Positions 24,001 to 33,699 of a stretch of 64,000 bases of DNA are shown here, one piece after another (the stretch's first letter is position 1; the number at the start of each line of letters is the position of its first letter). Both the position numbers and the translations under genes were made by a program. The notes below the pieces were generated by a model that saw nothing but the letters and a program-made list of their open reading frames with translations, searched no databases and had not been told where the DNA came from. Origin of the DNA: Bimastos eiseni (taxonomy: Eukaryota; Annelida; Clitellata; Crassiclitellata; Lumbricidae); contig OY365808.1 of NCBI GenBank assembly GCA_959347315.1, positions 1,233,947-1,297,946 on the forward strand, in the 5' to 3' direction.

Positions 24001-27000
24001 AGAACTTACTATTCTTCTAAAACTTCAGAAAGCCAGGTTAAAAAAGATTTCATTAGAATTGAAAATAAGCTTACCACACTTCCAGACTTTGTATGTATCG
24101 CTGGGACAGACCCTTGACACAAGAGGAACTGTAAGAACAAATGCCCTAATAAGGAATATTAAGCATGCTAGTCAAGGATCAAGACAAACGCTGGGCACTT
24201 CACTTCAACAGTGAACATTGCAGTAAAAAGTAAGTATGTTCTTCATTTCACCCAACTGTTTATACTGCACTTCGGTTTCTATGACAATTAAACATAAATA
24301 AGCATTCTTGTGCAAAGCGTTTTCCTCAAAAGGTTGTCTGCCTTAGGGATACTTTGGCCGTGCAGTCTCGGCCTCATGTAGTGGGGCCGTGGCCCCAGCA
24401 GCGGAAGGATCGGGTTTAACACGTGGCCCTCATCAAACAGGACAACTACAAAGAGGTTCCTGTTCACTGGAAGGTAAGCTGGAATAATTAGTCACTCTGC
24501 ATGCAAACTTCCAAAACTTTCAGTATGAAGGATAATACTTTATTGTTAATTTCTAGTAAAGAAATTCAGAATAGGAAAATGGAGTAACTTTAAAAATTTT
24601 AAAAACACTTAAACAATGAGAGTGTACCAAAAGTGATTGTGACCTATTTACAATGAATCAGAGCACATGCTTTGCATTGTCAACAGTCAGTGCCCGGTCT
24701 AATAAAACACCTCCAGATATTCTCACAGAAAATATGCTTACCCCAGCTGGTAAATTCCCACTTCATTTCGACGTAGAAGTCTGGAGACTGAACAAAACAC
24801 ACAAGGATAAGTAAACTTATGACAAATACTTTACAAGAATTTTTTTTATTTCTTAGCAAATTAAGCAACAGATCAAAGCTATTCCAATCCAGATCTAAAC
24901 TCAAAATTCTTATAACTCTGATCTCGGAATTGCTATCACTCTAACCTGAAATTACGCTTTAGTGTAATTAAAACATCTATATCGTCTTCTAAGGTTTTAG
25001 CTCAATTAATACAAAACGCTATAATAATGAACAGACTTTGAACATTGAACACAATATCATCAATCCAGCAGTTCCAGCTTCCATTTAAGTGTGATTATTT
25101 TTGTCAATCCAGTTTCCATTTAAGCGCTAGTCTTTTCATCTATCCAGCTTCCATATGAACAGCAATCTCTTCATCAACAATTTGATAACGTTTTAAAAGC
25201 AATTTCTCAAGCACTCTTACAAGAAATAATTAAATACACTAAAACCTAAGAGGATTAACATGGCAATAATTAATTATGCTAAAACCTAAGATTACCTTAA
25301 ATTAATTTAATTTCAACAGAAATTGCAATGACTCTAACCACAAAACTACTAAAAATTGCTATAATTTCCAATTAAAATTCCTTTAACTTTAACTTCAGAA
25401 TTCCTACAACTCTTCAATCGAAAAAATACCTAAAAGATAAACCTAAAAAGAAAACAACCTAACAAACAATGCAACAAACACAATGAAGTCAGACTATCTT
25501 AAGGGAGACGTGGTCGAACGCCAACACCATACCTCAATCAGTCGTTGCAATAATCCTGGAACACCATGGGAGCGCTGAGTGAACCTTTGATAGTCTCGGT
25601 GCTGGAGGCACATCTGAACTATTTCTGGATCCCCGGTTGATATGGCTTCTTGGACGGCTGCAACATTCAAACTTTTACATGGTATACACAAAATACTTGT
25701 ACCAGAAACATGATTTCACATACATACGATACAGAAACACATGATTTCACATACATATGATACAGTAACACATGATTTCACATACATATGATACAGAAAC
25801 ACGTGATTTCACATACATATGATACAGTAACACATGATTTCACATACATATGATACAGAAACACATGATTTCACATACATATGATACAGTAACACATGAT
25901 TTCACATACATACAATACAGAAACACATGATTTCACATACATATGATACAGAAACACGTGATTTCACATACATATGATACAGTAACACATGATTTCACAT
26001 ACATATGATACAGTAACACATGATTTCACATACATATGATACAGAAACACGTGATTTCACATACATATGATACAGAAACACATGATTTCACATACATATG
26101 ATACAGAAACACATGATTTCACATACATATGATACAGTAACACATGATTTCACATACATATGATACAGTAACACATGATTTCACATACATATGATACAGA
26201 AACACGTGATTTCACATACATATGATACAGAAACACACGATTTCACATAATTATACATCATACAAAACACAGTCCATAAAATCAGGACCAAAATCACACA
26301 GATAAGATTAGCACAAAATTCAGACAATAGAATCTGCACACCTGTCCAGAAGTTATTGTTCTCTTTGTTTGCATTGGCACCATGGTGCAGCAGTACACGC
26401 ACACTTTCCAGATGACCAAGCGCTATGGCCAGATGAAGCGAAGTGCGTCCACGCGGATCCAGAACCTCAACATCGTGCTACAACACATTGGGACGTGTTA
26501 AAATTTCTATATAAAGACTGAGATACAACACCAGATATATCTGGGCAGTTCAAGCACCGCTGATTAAATCGATCAATAGTGTTTCCTATGTAAATACAAA
26601 GTCACTTTATATGCATAATGTAATGGGCAATGTGCATGGCTGCCAACAGCTAAATTCGACCCCTGAAATAATTTGTCATCATTTATTCATAATGTACTTG
26701 TAAACGTACTGTGCTATTATCAGCTTGAAATCAATAGAAAATTATTATAATTACATGCCCTACTTTGGTTAAGTAATCAAGAAGGTTTGGAAGTTGGTCT
26801 TGGCTGATTCGCCAGAAAAAGAGTAGAAAGTGACGATTTTAGATTTAATATCTATATTTAATACTATATTATACTTTAATAACTTCATATTCTCGTCAAA
26901 ATTACATACAATGATGCACTTTCGAAGGAAATCTAGCCATCGGCATTCGTTTGGGCCTCAACTGTGACCAATAAGAAGCGATTGTCGAAAGGGATCCTTC

Positions 27001-27200
27001 GCTGCTCTAGTCGGAAGAACTAAAAGTGACGTTGTATTGCTAGATTTTTAAATTAACTGCGTTTACCATTGATTATGGCTTCAACTAGCAGTGTGTTTAC
27101 ATACTTGTTTTCCAGCTAGCAGTTTCTCCAGCTCATCATAGCTGTTGTTCCAGACGAGGTAATGCAACGGAAACTGTTCTCTGATCCAAGACGAACTCAT
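15017..27200 (-). CDS. ANKRD13: ANKRD13-family ubiquitin-binding ankyrin protein
   Basis: Fourteen coding exons on the minus strand: 27200-27105, 26477-26342, 25657-25533, 24787-24742, 24128-24075, 23074-22985, 21558-21375, 20796-20730, 20033-19872, 19034-18755, 18146-17976, 16673-16576, 16054-15978 and 15242-15017 (stop TAG). All junctions have GT/AG and phases agree, giving 1812 nt and 603 residues, in the range I recall for vertebrate ANKRD13 proteins. Residues ~10-105 are ankyrin repeats ([20 protein letters not shown]). Residues ~120-460 are the ANKRD13 C-terminal / GPCR-chaperone-like domain ([44 protein letters not shown]). Four UIMs follow at ~480-497, 521-537, 563-577 and 588-602, the last ending [12 protein letters not shown]. 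In vertebrates, ANKRD13A/B/D bind K63-linked ubiquitin on membrane receptors and steer endocytosis. The same role here is inferred. Exon 7 uses a weak donor (AAG/GTTCTT). Confidence 0.96.
15280..15535 (+). repeat. ~260-bp repeat, second copy (ANKRD13 last intron)
   Basis: Direct-orientation partner of 11570-11830. Homology stops abruptly after GCTTGAACA and starts close to the acceptor of the last ANKRD13 exon. It could be a local duplication or two members of a dispersed family. Confidence 0.8.
15575..15850 (-). mobile_element. LINE 3' fragment, minus orientation
   Basis: The plus-strand text AAGCACCTCTAGTAGGGTGA and GTTCAGAAGCGCTG is near-identical to 43435-43470 and related to 47850-47890. 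Read on minus it ends in the AGAGGTGCTTTATA-type terminus typical of L2-like tails here. It carries no open frame of note. Confidence 0.6.
15865..15950 (+). repeat. Dispersed ~110-bp repeat, copy 4 (partial)
   Basis: CAGTGCCAGTCTCAAGCATG and GGAGGAGGCC match the core. The 3' part is diverged. It is intronic in ANKRD13, 24 bases before exon 13. Confidence 0.6.
16265..16545. repeat. Degenerate AGTCAT/AGTCCC hexamer array
   Basis: Irregular 6- and 12-base units (AGTCAT, AGTCAC, AGTACC, AGTCCC) run through an ANKRD13 intron right up to exon 12's donor side. Because the unit is a multiple of three, frames stay open on both strands. The long Thr/Met- and Val/Ile-rich frames seen here are products of the repeat. 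Confidence 0.8.
16885..16980. repeat. ATT microsatellite
   Basis: (ATT)n with ATC and ACT interruptions, in an ANKRD13 intron. Confidence 0.9.
17060..17785 (+). mobile_element. L2/CR1-like LINE, ORF2 C-terminus and 3' end
   Basis: This is the best-preserved LINE piece in the window. Plus-strand translation across a few frame changes gives [64 protein letters not shown] and [12 protein letters not shown]. These are the ordered motifs at the end of L2/CR1 reverse transcriptase proteins. It ends GGGGCGCTATATCAAATTC and (ATTG)n, the LINE-specific tail. It lies antisense in the intron between ANKRD13 exons 11 and 12. Confidence 0.9.
18300..18440 (-). mobile_element. tRNA-derived SINE, minus orientation
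   Basis: On the minus strand, GGGTTGCTCAATGGTGTAAC then AGTTAGCATGCTGGACTGTG resembles a tRNA 5' half with A box, and GAGGGTTAGATCCCAGCC resembles the B-box/T-loop region. Downstream sequence is not tRNA. It is intronic in ANKRD13. It differs from the 10955/19110 SINE family. Confidence 0.65.
18535..18705 (+). mobile_element. L2-like LINE 3' tail
   Basis: Contains a [16 protein letters not shown] motif and ends TTGAAGAGGCGCTATATAAG followed by TTGATTGATTGA. It is antisense in an ANKRD13 intron, ending just before exon 10's donor. Confidence 0.75.
19110..19262 (+). mobile_element. tRNA-derived SINE, second copy
   Basis: GTGGCCGATTGGTCAGAGCG followed by TCAGCCCGTGACGC and a diverged B box (GATTCCATCCTCATCC), then the shared body word CTCTGCATTA. 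Same family as 10955. Confidence 0.7.
19500..19765 (+). mobile_element. L2-like LINE 3' tail
   Basis: The plus frame includes [12 protein letters not shown] in the position of the usual VVGP..WN.LP motif, and ends AAGGCACTATATAAATCTT. It is antisense in an ANKRD13 intron. Confidence 0.6.
20036..20385. repeat. Degenerate TAACATATAACATGG tandem array
   Basis: About fifteen imperfect units of roughly 20-26 bases (TAACATATAACATGGATTn) begin within two bases of the exon 9 acceptor. Read on minus, the array supplies the pyrimidine- and A-rich sequence ahead of the splice site. Confidence 0.75.
20460..20650 (-). mobile_element. Probable LINE 3' fragment, minus orientation
   Basis: The plus-strand text AGGTAAGTTTTCATTAAAT through TAATGAGAAGTCTGGGG resembles the minus-strand LINE ends at 7900 and 15600. 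Identity is weak. Confidence 0.35.
21720..21890 (+). repeat. Dispersed ~150-bp repeat ending GTACATACTTACTTA
   Basis: Shares CTCACAACTCCAAGGA, TTGATTGTTCATAT and AGTACATACTTACTTA in the same order with 39890-40035. A partial copy lies near 23890-23970. It is probably the tail of an unidentified retroelement. Confidence 0.65.
22085..22655. repeat. 45-bp minisatellite, about 12.6 copies
   Basis: The unit is ACAACTGCATTTGATGCAAC followed by ACAATACAACAACCCTTGATGCGAT. Most copies are identical and a few differ by one base (ACGATACAAC, ACCATACAAC). Because 45 is a multiple of three and the unit lacks stops in several frames, it stays open in three minus frames and one plus frame for about 600 bases. 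It lies in the intron between ANKRD13 exons 6 and 7. Confidence 0.97.
22656..22935 (+). mobile_element. LINE 3' tail
   Basis: The plus frame ends [20 protein letters not shown], the FK.KLKT.LF terminus of L2/CR1-like ORF2. Then GGAGCCATATAAATTGTGAT and an ATT-type tail follow. The 45-bp array abuts its 5' break. Confidence 0.75.
23395..23520 (+). mobile_element. LINE/SINE 3' tail with (TTGA)n
   Basis: Ends ATAAATAAATTGATTGATTG. The upstream part (GGATCTAGATCCATCCAGGG) contains a small palindrome. No coding remains. Confidence 0.5.
25060..25175. repeat. ~36-bp CATCNATCCAGCTTCCATTTAA monomer array, locus 1
   Basis: Three degenerate copies of a monomer built from TCATCAATCCAGCTTCCATT and TAAGCGTGATT. 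The same monomer occurs at 31510-31720, 32855-33050 and 57000-57135. Confidence 0.7.
25690..26250. repeat. 31-bp minisatellite, about 18 copies
   Basis: The unit is ACACATGATTTCACATACAT followed by ATGATACAGNA. Three variant types alternate: AGAA/CATG, AGTA/CATG and AGAA/CGTG. The CGTG type creates a CACGTG E-box in four copies. Its left end is near ANKRD13 exon 3 and its right end is about 90 bases from exon 2, so it fills the intron between them. Confidence 0.96.
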
Positions 27201-28620
27201 TTCGCTGCCGAAGACAAAACCGGCGTTATCTTACGCGAGAAAAATTCAGCGTTCAACAGTTAAATAGCTCTGATGAAATCATCGTTTTTCGCCATGATCA
27301 CACCACAGACCACATATTGTAAACGTCCCTACATCCGTGACGTTTTTAGCATTCATGTAGCGCTATAATTAAATTTTTAAGGGCTTCATACAAAAACAAG
27401 TATTGTAATTTTCATTGTCAATAAGTTTGACGAATGAACAAAGTGCTTATCAAAACTGCATTACCATAGTTAAGAAATTATACCTATTTCTGAGGCATTA
27501 TAAAATTGATTTGACTGTCTGCTAGAATGATGACGTAATAGATTAATATTGAATCACGTTAATAATTATTTCATCTTTGTAATGACCGCTGTTTATGCGA
27601 CTATTAAAATCTAAGGTGGTTATAATACGCAAGTGAAAATGAAATCGTGGCTCAACTTAATTCACAACAGAAATTTTTGCAACTTTAATATTCCATTCAT
27701 TGGTACTTTGCCAATATTAAAAAAGTTGTACATTTTTCGTGCGATATCCTCCGATTTTTTTCAACGTAATTCGCACATGAGCTCGATCACCACTTTTCTA
27801 CGAAAGTGCATTGTCGGGGTGCTCATATTACATACCGGGCGTCGTGTGGGTCAGGTTAAGCGTCATTCAAGTCGTTTATGGTCAGAATTAGTGTCCTTAT
27901 TCATTAGAAAACATGGTACCTTCCGCGCAACCACAACATTCCAAAAGATGCCGCACTCCTATACTACAATTTCGCCGAATTACCCAGGCTCACGACAAAT
28001 TACCAATATTAGATTTTGTACGATTAGACAAATTTCCGTTTAAACCTTCACCTTTTGATATAGGCAACACACCGAATTTTTAAATTGATCACCTATATTT
28101 CTCCACTGTTTTCAACGTTCGATCCAAACTTGCATCTGGCTACAGGCTTGTGAGAATGAGTCACGAGTCTTGACCGCTTGATTGGTGGAACTATGACAAA
28201 TCGAGCTTGTCTACACAGTGCCTTAAAACTGACAACAAAAAGGCTTGATAAATATTTCCAAATTCTTCAGACTGTACAAATGCTGTCAACTTCTAGCAAA
28301 ATAATGATGGGAATTCATGATATGACTGAAACATAACAATTTATACTTGATTAAACACCTCAAGCTAGAAACGTGATCTGCAGACTGGTAAAACAGCAAA
28401 CAATTCTGAGATGAATTCCTGAATGTCCACTGAACATGAACCATTAATGAGTGTTTTATAATCTTGATTTAGACAGCAAAATAAAACAGGAAATGCATTT
28501 AAAATCAAAGTAAACCAGTAGACATGGTGAAAATGGAGATGGAACATCCTCTATGGTATAATCCTCTGGTCAAAGGATACCCACACCACCCAAACGAAAA
28601 CAAAAGCCTCCAAATCATTC
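27201..28620. other. ANKRD13 upstream region; one small ORF
   Basis: The first few hundred bases should hold the ANKRD13 promoter and 5' UTR, since its ATG is at 27200-27198. I see no clear TATA box. A plus-strand frame at 27913-28083 (56 residues, strong start context AACATGG, Pro/Phe-rich end) is inside a longer overlapping frame at 27633-28043. Neither is recognisable. Otherwise non-coding. Confidence 0.4.
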
Positions 28621-28624
28621 TGTT

Positions 28625-30796
28625 CTACTGAGCACCAGTTGCAGGAAAGATGAAGTTCAATGCATCTCTTTCTTTCATCGTCAGATCTGGATGCCAGAGA
28701 TCAAGCAACAGCACGGCTCGGGGCTCCTCCGAATTTGTCCCAAGGTTGACAGTGCTGTGGACGAAAGAGTCGTCAAAGTATACACAACAGCCTAAGTTGT
28801 AGCTTCGTGTCAGACCTCCAACAGTAATGCTCGTCCTGTCAGGAACCACGAGACCTATTGTCAACAGAAACAAATACTCCTGAAAGTTCACAACTGACAA
28901 ATCAAATGGCAAAGTGGAAGAATAAATATTATTACGAACATTTCTATACTGCCCCTTCAAGATTTCTACACTAATCTACATGATGTTAAACTTAAAGTGA
29001 ATATGATCAAACAGTCAGTCAAAAACAAAAGCATAATACACACAATTAAACCCCACCAATGTTCCCTCGGTTAGTCTCTACGTTCTACAGTGCACTTGAA
29101 GCCATTAAGAACTGCATAAGTAAATGAATACACGAGACTTACAAATCTAGATGTGCGATTTATAACTTTACCGACGAGTGTCCTAAAGCAACTGGGTAAC
29201 CAACGCAGCTCATCATTAAAGTGTTATACAATTAGTTAAATTACAGACTCTCAATTTAAGAGAAAGGTTTAAATACACTGCTAAAAGAAATGAACCTTAG
29301 TACTGGAAATTCAGTTCCAGAAAGACAATCTAAGCAAAACTGATTTACTAGTTATGTCATATATTTTAGAGGGATAAATCTTCTGCGGCCAAACCTTTGG
29401 CCCAAAAACAAAGGAAAATTCTACTTCTATGGCCAAACCCATACAAAATTTAGCGCGTGTTAAAAACACCTAAAATTTGTAATAAAAAAGTTGTGTCATG
29501 AGGGTCAGATAGGCATCACAAGGGTCGTTTAGGGTCAGGATTAGGTCAGTGCCGTGTTTAGACATATACGAAGAACTTTCGGACGTATAAGTAATTTTTC
29601 AGTACGTTTTTAGGGTGAACTTTCGGCCGCAGAAGCTCCACGTATTTTAGAATGCCTGCAATTTTCTCATTGTAAATATCAAACAGTGCCAGAAACTTGC
29701 AGAAAGTAGTAATTTCTAAAAATCTTCTCTTCATACCATACTTTGCTAAAGTTTGCTCCAAAGAACAACAAGAGAGGAATACTACATCACCGCAATGGAT
29801 GGAACTAAAATTGCAGTTTCACATCACCCTCAGGCAAACATTTATAAAAATCACTTCCATTTGCTAGATGGCATTGGTAAAATTAAAAAAATGCAGGCTG
29901 GCATACAGTCAAGTTGAACTCCTGTAAAACTTTATATTATATGTTTCAACTACATCATGTAATAATACTGTGGTTAGTCAGTTTGAATTGAACAAATAAA
30001 AAATAAATATTTTCCAAATTATCGTACCCAAGTGGCATCTGATTCTAACGTTGCACGGACCACAGTGTTCCGAAATTGTCGTTCCTGACTCGAGGACAGA
30101 GAACATAGCGTTTCCGAAAATGTTCAGCTTCATGAACGAGGACAAGGAGTCGACGAGAGCTGCAGTTCTCGGGCACTTCCTACAGTTTTCGTTCATGCGC
30201 TCTCCTTGGTTGTAGAAATAAAACACTGACCATGCCCCAGCTTTCGTGCTGTTTCGATACCACCCAGCATTCGTATGGCCATACATAGATTCAAATTCCT
30301 GTGCAATGAAGCCCCACTGACGTTCGAACAAGTTTGTCACGTGCAGAAACTCGTCGGAACTACTCCAAAAAGGTTCACTTCTCAATCCTGGCACATACAA
30401 AATGTTCGGTTTCTGGAGTTGCGCCGCTGGAAGGCTTTTCAAATCATCCAGGGAGGCTGTCACTCTGTCCAGGCCAGAATCACTGCTCAGTTCTATGAAC
30501 TGCTCGAGTTTTTCTTGAGCTTCTGCCCGCACAATCTCATACTTTTGGCACCTGACGCATTCTGGAGACTCACATGCTGTGTACTGTTGAGATTCTTGTG
30601 AGCGAGGGTTTGAGATTTTCGATGCACGCAGAAGCAAAGCACGATGATTACAGCCTTCCTTTGGCGCTGGCTTCCACCGTAAGATGTAGACAAAGTAAAT
30701 AATTAGTGTAATCAGGATTACACCCACAGTGACTGAAGAGCTACTGCCAAATTCGTGGAAAACATGTTCTTCGACATCTTCCTTTCCTTCATTCAT
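28625..30796 (-). CDS. ASPHD: Aspartate beta-hydroxylase domain protein (ASPHD1/2-like)
   Basis: Two coding exons on minus: 30796-30028 and 28854-28625 (stop TAG), joined at a phase-1 GT/AG intron inside a Gly codon, giving 332 residues. One membrane span at about residues 22-40 (VTVGVILITLIIYFVYILR) follows a short acidic N-terminus, so it is a single-pass membrane protein with the enzyme domain after it. The C-terminal Asp/Asn beta-hydroxylase domain (about 165-325) keeps both iron-ligand histidines of the AspH family: H244 in EHCGPCNVRIRCHLG and H289 in YFDDSFVHS. A conserved Arg and LLLDLWHPDL follow. AspH enzymes hydroxylate Asp/Asn in EGF-like domains using 2-oxoglutarate. The substrate of ASPHD proteins is not established. 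Vertebrate ASPHD2 is somewhat longer. A conserved CRKCPRT motif is present. Confidence 0.94.
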
Positions 30797-30799
30797 TGT

Positions 30800-31500
30800 T
30801 ACTAAAAGTATGAAAAAACAATCATCATTATATTCGTTTGTTCCTAACTGAGGTGGTTGTGAAGAACTAAAACGAGCTCCACTTTTTCAATTATTTAGCA
30901 AATCAAGTTGACAATTTGACTGACACCAAACATCTATCGTTTTAGCACAAAGTTATTATTTCTTGCTACAAAATAATTGTTTATTAATCAATAGATGTCG
31001 AATTTATGAAAAAAATGCTTGCTTTAACAGAAGCTAAATTTATAAAATAATTCTAATGTAATCATGGAAGTTGAAAAGATGAGATTTCTTGCCAAGTTGA
31101 AACATTATGTGGTGTGTGCTGTAGTAGTTAGGAGAGCTCTTTTTGAGTACATTCGGGAATGACTGTAGTATAGATCTGCATATCGGGGCGCCTAGTCTTC
31201 CAGATAACAAATTTATGCGGTCATATATTCAGCCGAAGAAGTAATATTTTCAACAATTCCGCAACCAAAGACCTGTACCAAAACCTTCAGCGCACGCAAA
31301 ATGTTATAAATATATAACATCTATTAATTGGCGTCGCGATGGTTGGATAGGGTCGTCATTAGGTAAAAAGCGAGCAACCTTCGGTCACAGAAGTAATTTC
31401 CGTAATTTATAGTTTTAGCATCACAAATTCATCCACTTTATCGTTTTAGCATCACAATTCAATGCACCTTATTATGGCAACTTTGTGCATGGTTGCATAT
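30800..31500. other. ASPHD upstream region
   Basis: AT-rich sequence with no recognised gene, presumably 5' UTR and promoter of the ASPHD-like gene. No clear core promoter motif stands out. Confidence 0.4.
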
Positions 31501-31509
31501 TGTGACATC

Positions 31510-31720
31510 AATGCAAGACTTTTCAATCCAGCTTCCATTTAAACACAATTCTATTCATCCTATCCAGCTTCCATTTAAACACGATTCTTTTCATCAAACC
31601 CAACTTTCATTTAAATATAATTCTTTTCACCAATCCAGATACCATGCATTTAAACAGCCTTTTCATCACATCCAACTTCTACTTAGGCATGATTCTTTTC
31701 ATCAATCTGGCCTCTGCTAA
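31510..31720. repeat. ~36-bp CATCNATCCAGCTTCCATTTAA monomer array, locus 2
   Basis: About five degenerate units (ATCCAGCTTCCATTTAAACA plus CGATTCTTTTCATC) in tandem. They are open on plus and read as a His/Phe/Gln-rich peptide, which is a repeat artefact. Confidence 0.8.
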
Positions 31721-31739
31721 GTTATGTAACAGTGTTCGG

Positions 31740-32170
31740 AATTTGGGACGCTTAAACGATAAATTACCGTAATTTTTCCGTGCATTGAGTGGCTTAATAT
31801 TCGTTCTATATCTACTGCTGTTCCACCTCTTTGGAACAAACTCCCTCCAACATTAATACAAATATCAGATCCATCGTACGAACTCACCAACGCCTCACCT
31901 CTTGCCATCTCACCACAGCCACAGGTTTTCCACTCAAAACTAAAAACATTGCCTTTTCACAAATCCTATCCCGAATCCTCCCATTCGCTTCGCCCTATAG
32001 CTATACCTTCCTCGCTGTTTCGACTCCAAACACCATCCGCCTTAGCCGTCTGCCTGTCTGACTCCGAATTTTTATCCCTCTGCCTAGCGCTTCTGTTTTA
32101 ATTAAGCGCCTGTGAATGGGCTCGCGACTTTACTTTTGTGGGCGCTGTAGAAATGCTGGGATTACGATTC
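31740..32170 (+). mobile_element. LINE ORF2 C-terminal fragment and tail
   Basis: The plus frame contains STAVPPLWNKLPPTLIQI, then FHSKLKTLPFHKSYPE. These match the WN.LP and FK.KLKT motifs of L2/CR1/RTE-like elements. It ends near GGGCGCTGTAGAAATGCTGG. Confidence 0.75.
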
Positions 32171-32589
32171 GGCAGCAGAAGCACTATGCGTAGCAGCGTA
32201 GGCCTACTTGGCACAATTCGACACGGCTAAATGATGCTAAATCTACTTTAGACAGGCCAATAAAAACTTCTGTTGTGCAATAAACCGCCATAATTTAATC
32301 CTTTGTATTACTAAACAAGGTTTTAACTCAACCTGAGTGAAATTTTCAGCAAGGACCAAAAAACATTACACGTGTCGGATAAGATTCGGCTTTGGTACAG
32401 AAACGAGTTTCGGTTTTCGTTTGGATAACTCGGATTTCTTAAGGCCCGCAAATGCATACAATAATTAGAACTTCTTAAGTTTTTGTAAGAAGGCTTACAA
32501 AAGTTTAGAAGGGCAAAAACTGTTTGGTGGTATAGGAAGCGGTGGTAGTGGTGTGTCACCTTGTGCTGTCAGTTCGTTGAACTCGGCCT

Positions 32590-32815
32590 AGCGACCGTCA
32601 TATTTAACCTTCTCCATTTCTTTCTTTCCGAAGACGCGTCTCATTAGTTCCTCCAGGTTTATTCCGGTTTTTTCGTGTATCTCGCTTCCTCCCTTTTTTC
32701 TTCGGCCGCCCTCTTTTATTCCTTGCTTCTACACACGCCAGCATCATTTCCTTTTCCAGTCCATCTGATCGCATATGTCTGAAGAAACCCAGCTTCCTTA
32801 ATTCTCAGTGCTCAA
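32590..32815 (-). mobile_element. LINE ORF2 C-terminal fragment, minus orientation
   Basis: Minus translation gives KLGFFRHMRSDGLEKEMMLA, then KRGRPKKKGRKRDT with a frame change, then the TGINLEELM-type ending. This matches the GHI.R...LE...G....RGRP..W.DDI motif at RTE/Jockey ORF2 C-termini. Confidence 0.7.
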
Positions 32816-32820
32816 CGCTG

Positions 32821-33050
32821 GATTGCTGAAAGTGATAATTACTTTCAGCAATCAAACTTCTAATTTAGAATTATTCTTCCTAAATAGATGAAATGTTGAT
32901 GAAAATAATGCTTGCTGAAATAGAAGTTGGATAATTAAAAAGAATTATTGCTTACATATAATGTGGATTGATTAACATGATTATTGCTGAAAATAGAAGT
33001 TGAATTAGCCAGCATTATTATCATCAATCCCACTTCTGCTAGGGGTGCAA
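32821..33050. repeat. Hairpin and inverted copies of the ~36-bp monomer, locus 3
   Basis: A perfect 13-bp inverted repeat (GATTGCTGAAAGT, 32821-32833, with 32841-32853; 7-base loop) is followed by reverse-orientation copies of the CATCCAACTTCTATTTAAGCA monomer. One forward copy lies near 33030-33050. Confidence 0.65.
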
Positions 33051-33524
33051 AAACTAAGATTTAAAAAAATTCAAAAGCTGGTTTTGGTTTTATTTGGTTT
33101 TTTGTTTTCCTTTGGATCTTGTCACAACAGTTTTGTTATACAAAGCATACCAAACACAGCATTAAGAGCTCCAACTTGTTTATATAATTAATTTAGCTTG
33201 ATTTCCGACTGAATAACACAATTAGTAATATAAATAATAATATTAGGATATTAAAAAAACAAAAGAAATTGCAATTATTGTTTTTGTGTGTAAAAAACCA
33301 ACATGTTTTGCAGCCCTGCTTCTGCTTAACGGAATAGGCCTACAATAGGCGAATAATAACTTTTTAGTCATGAACCATTTGTCCAAGAACCATTTGTCAT
33401 GGAATCCTCATAATGGTGCCAGCCAGAGTGGAGGTTCAAATGCAGCGAATTTCTCGAACTGAAAAACGCTGGAAGAATGAAAAATCTAAACAAATCGGAA
33501 CTGGCTCAAAGTTCAAATCAACTC

Positions 33525-33670
33525 ATGATTGGTTGGCTTAAAGTTGTAATATCACATAATTGGTTGGCTGAAAGAAAAGCTATCCACTGATTGGTTGGTT
33601 TTAAGTTGAAACAGCCATCATTGGTTGACCGAAAGCAGTTCTTAAATAATTAATTGGTCTAGATTGGATC
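33525..33670 (-). repeat. CCAAT-box array with ~31-bp spacing
   Basis: ATTGG(TTGGCT) occurs at 33528, 33559, 33590, 33620 and 33653, with an extra one at 33663. Spacings are 31, 31, 30 and 33 bases. In the orientation of the ASPHD gene (minus), these are CCAAT boxes about 2.7-2.9 kb upstream of its ATG. It may be a degenerate minisatellite or a regulatory cluster. Confidence 0.7.
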
Positions 33671-33699
33671 TAGTCAGTGATTGCTTGAATGTACGTAAC

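Noticed and set aside
25690..26250. Regular repeat with conserved units, considered as a CRISPR array
   Set aside because: There are no unique spacers; the units are head-to-tail tandem copies in an animal intron. The same applies to the 45-bp array.
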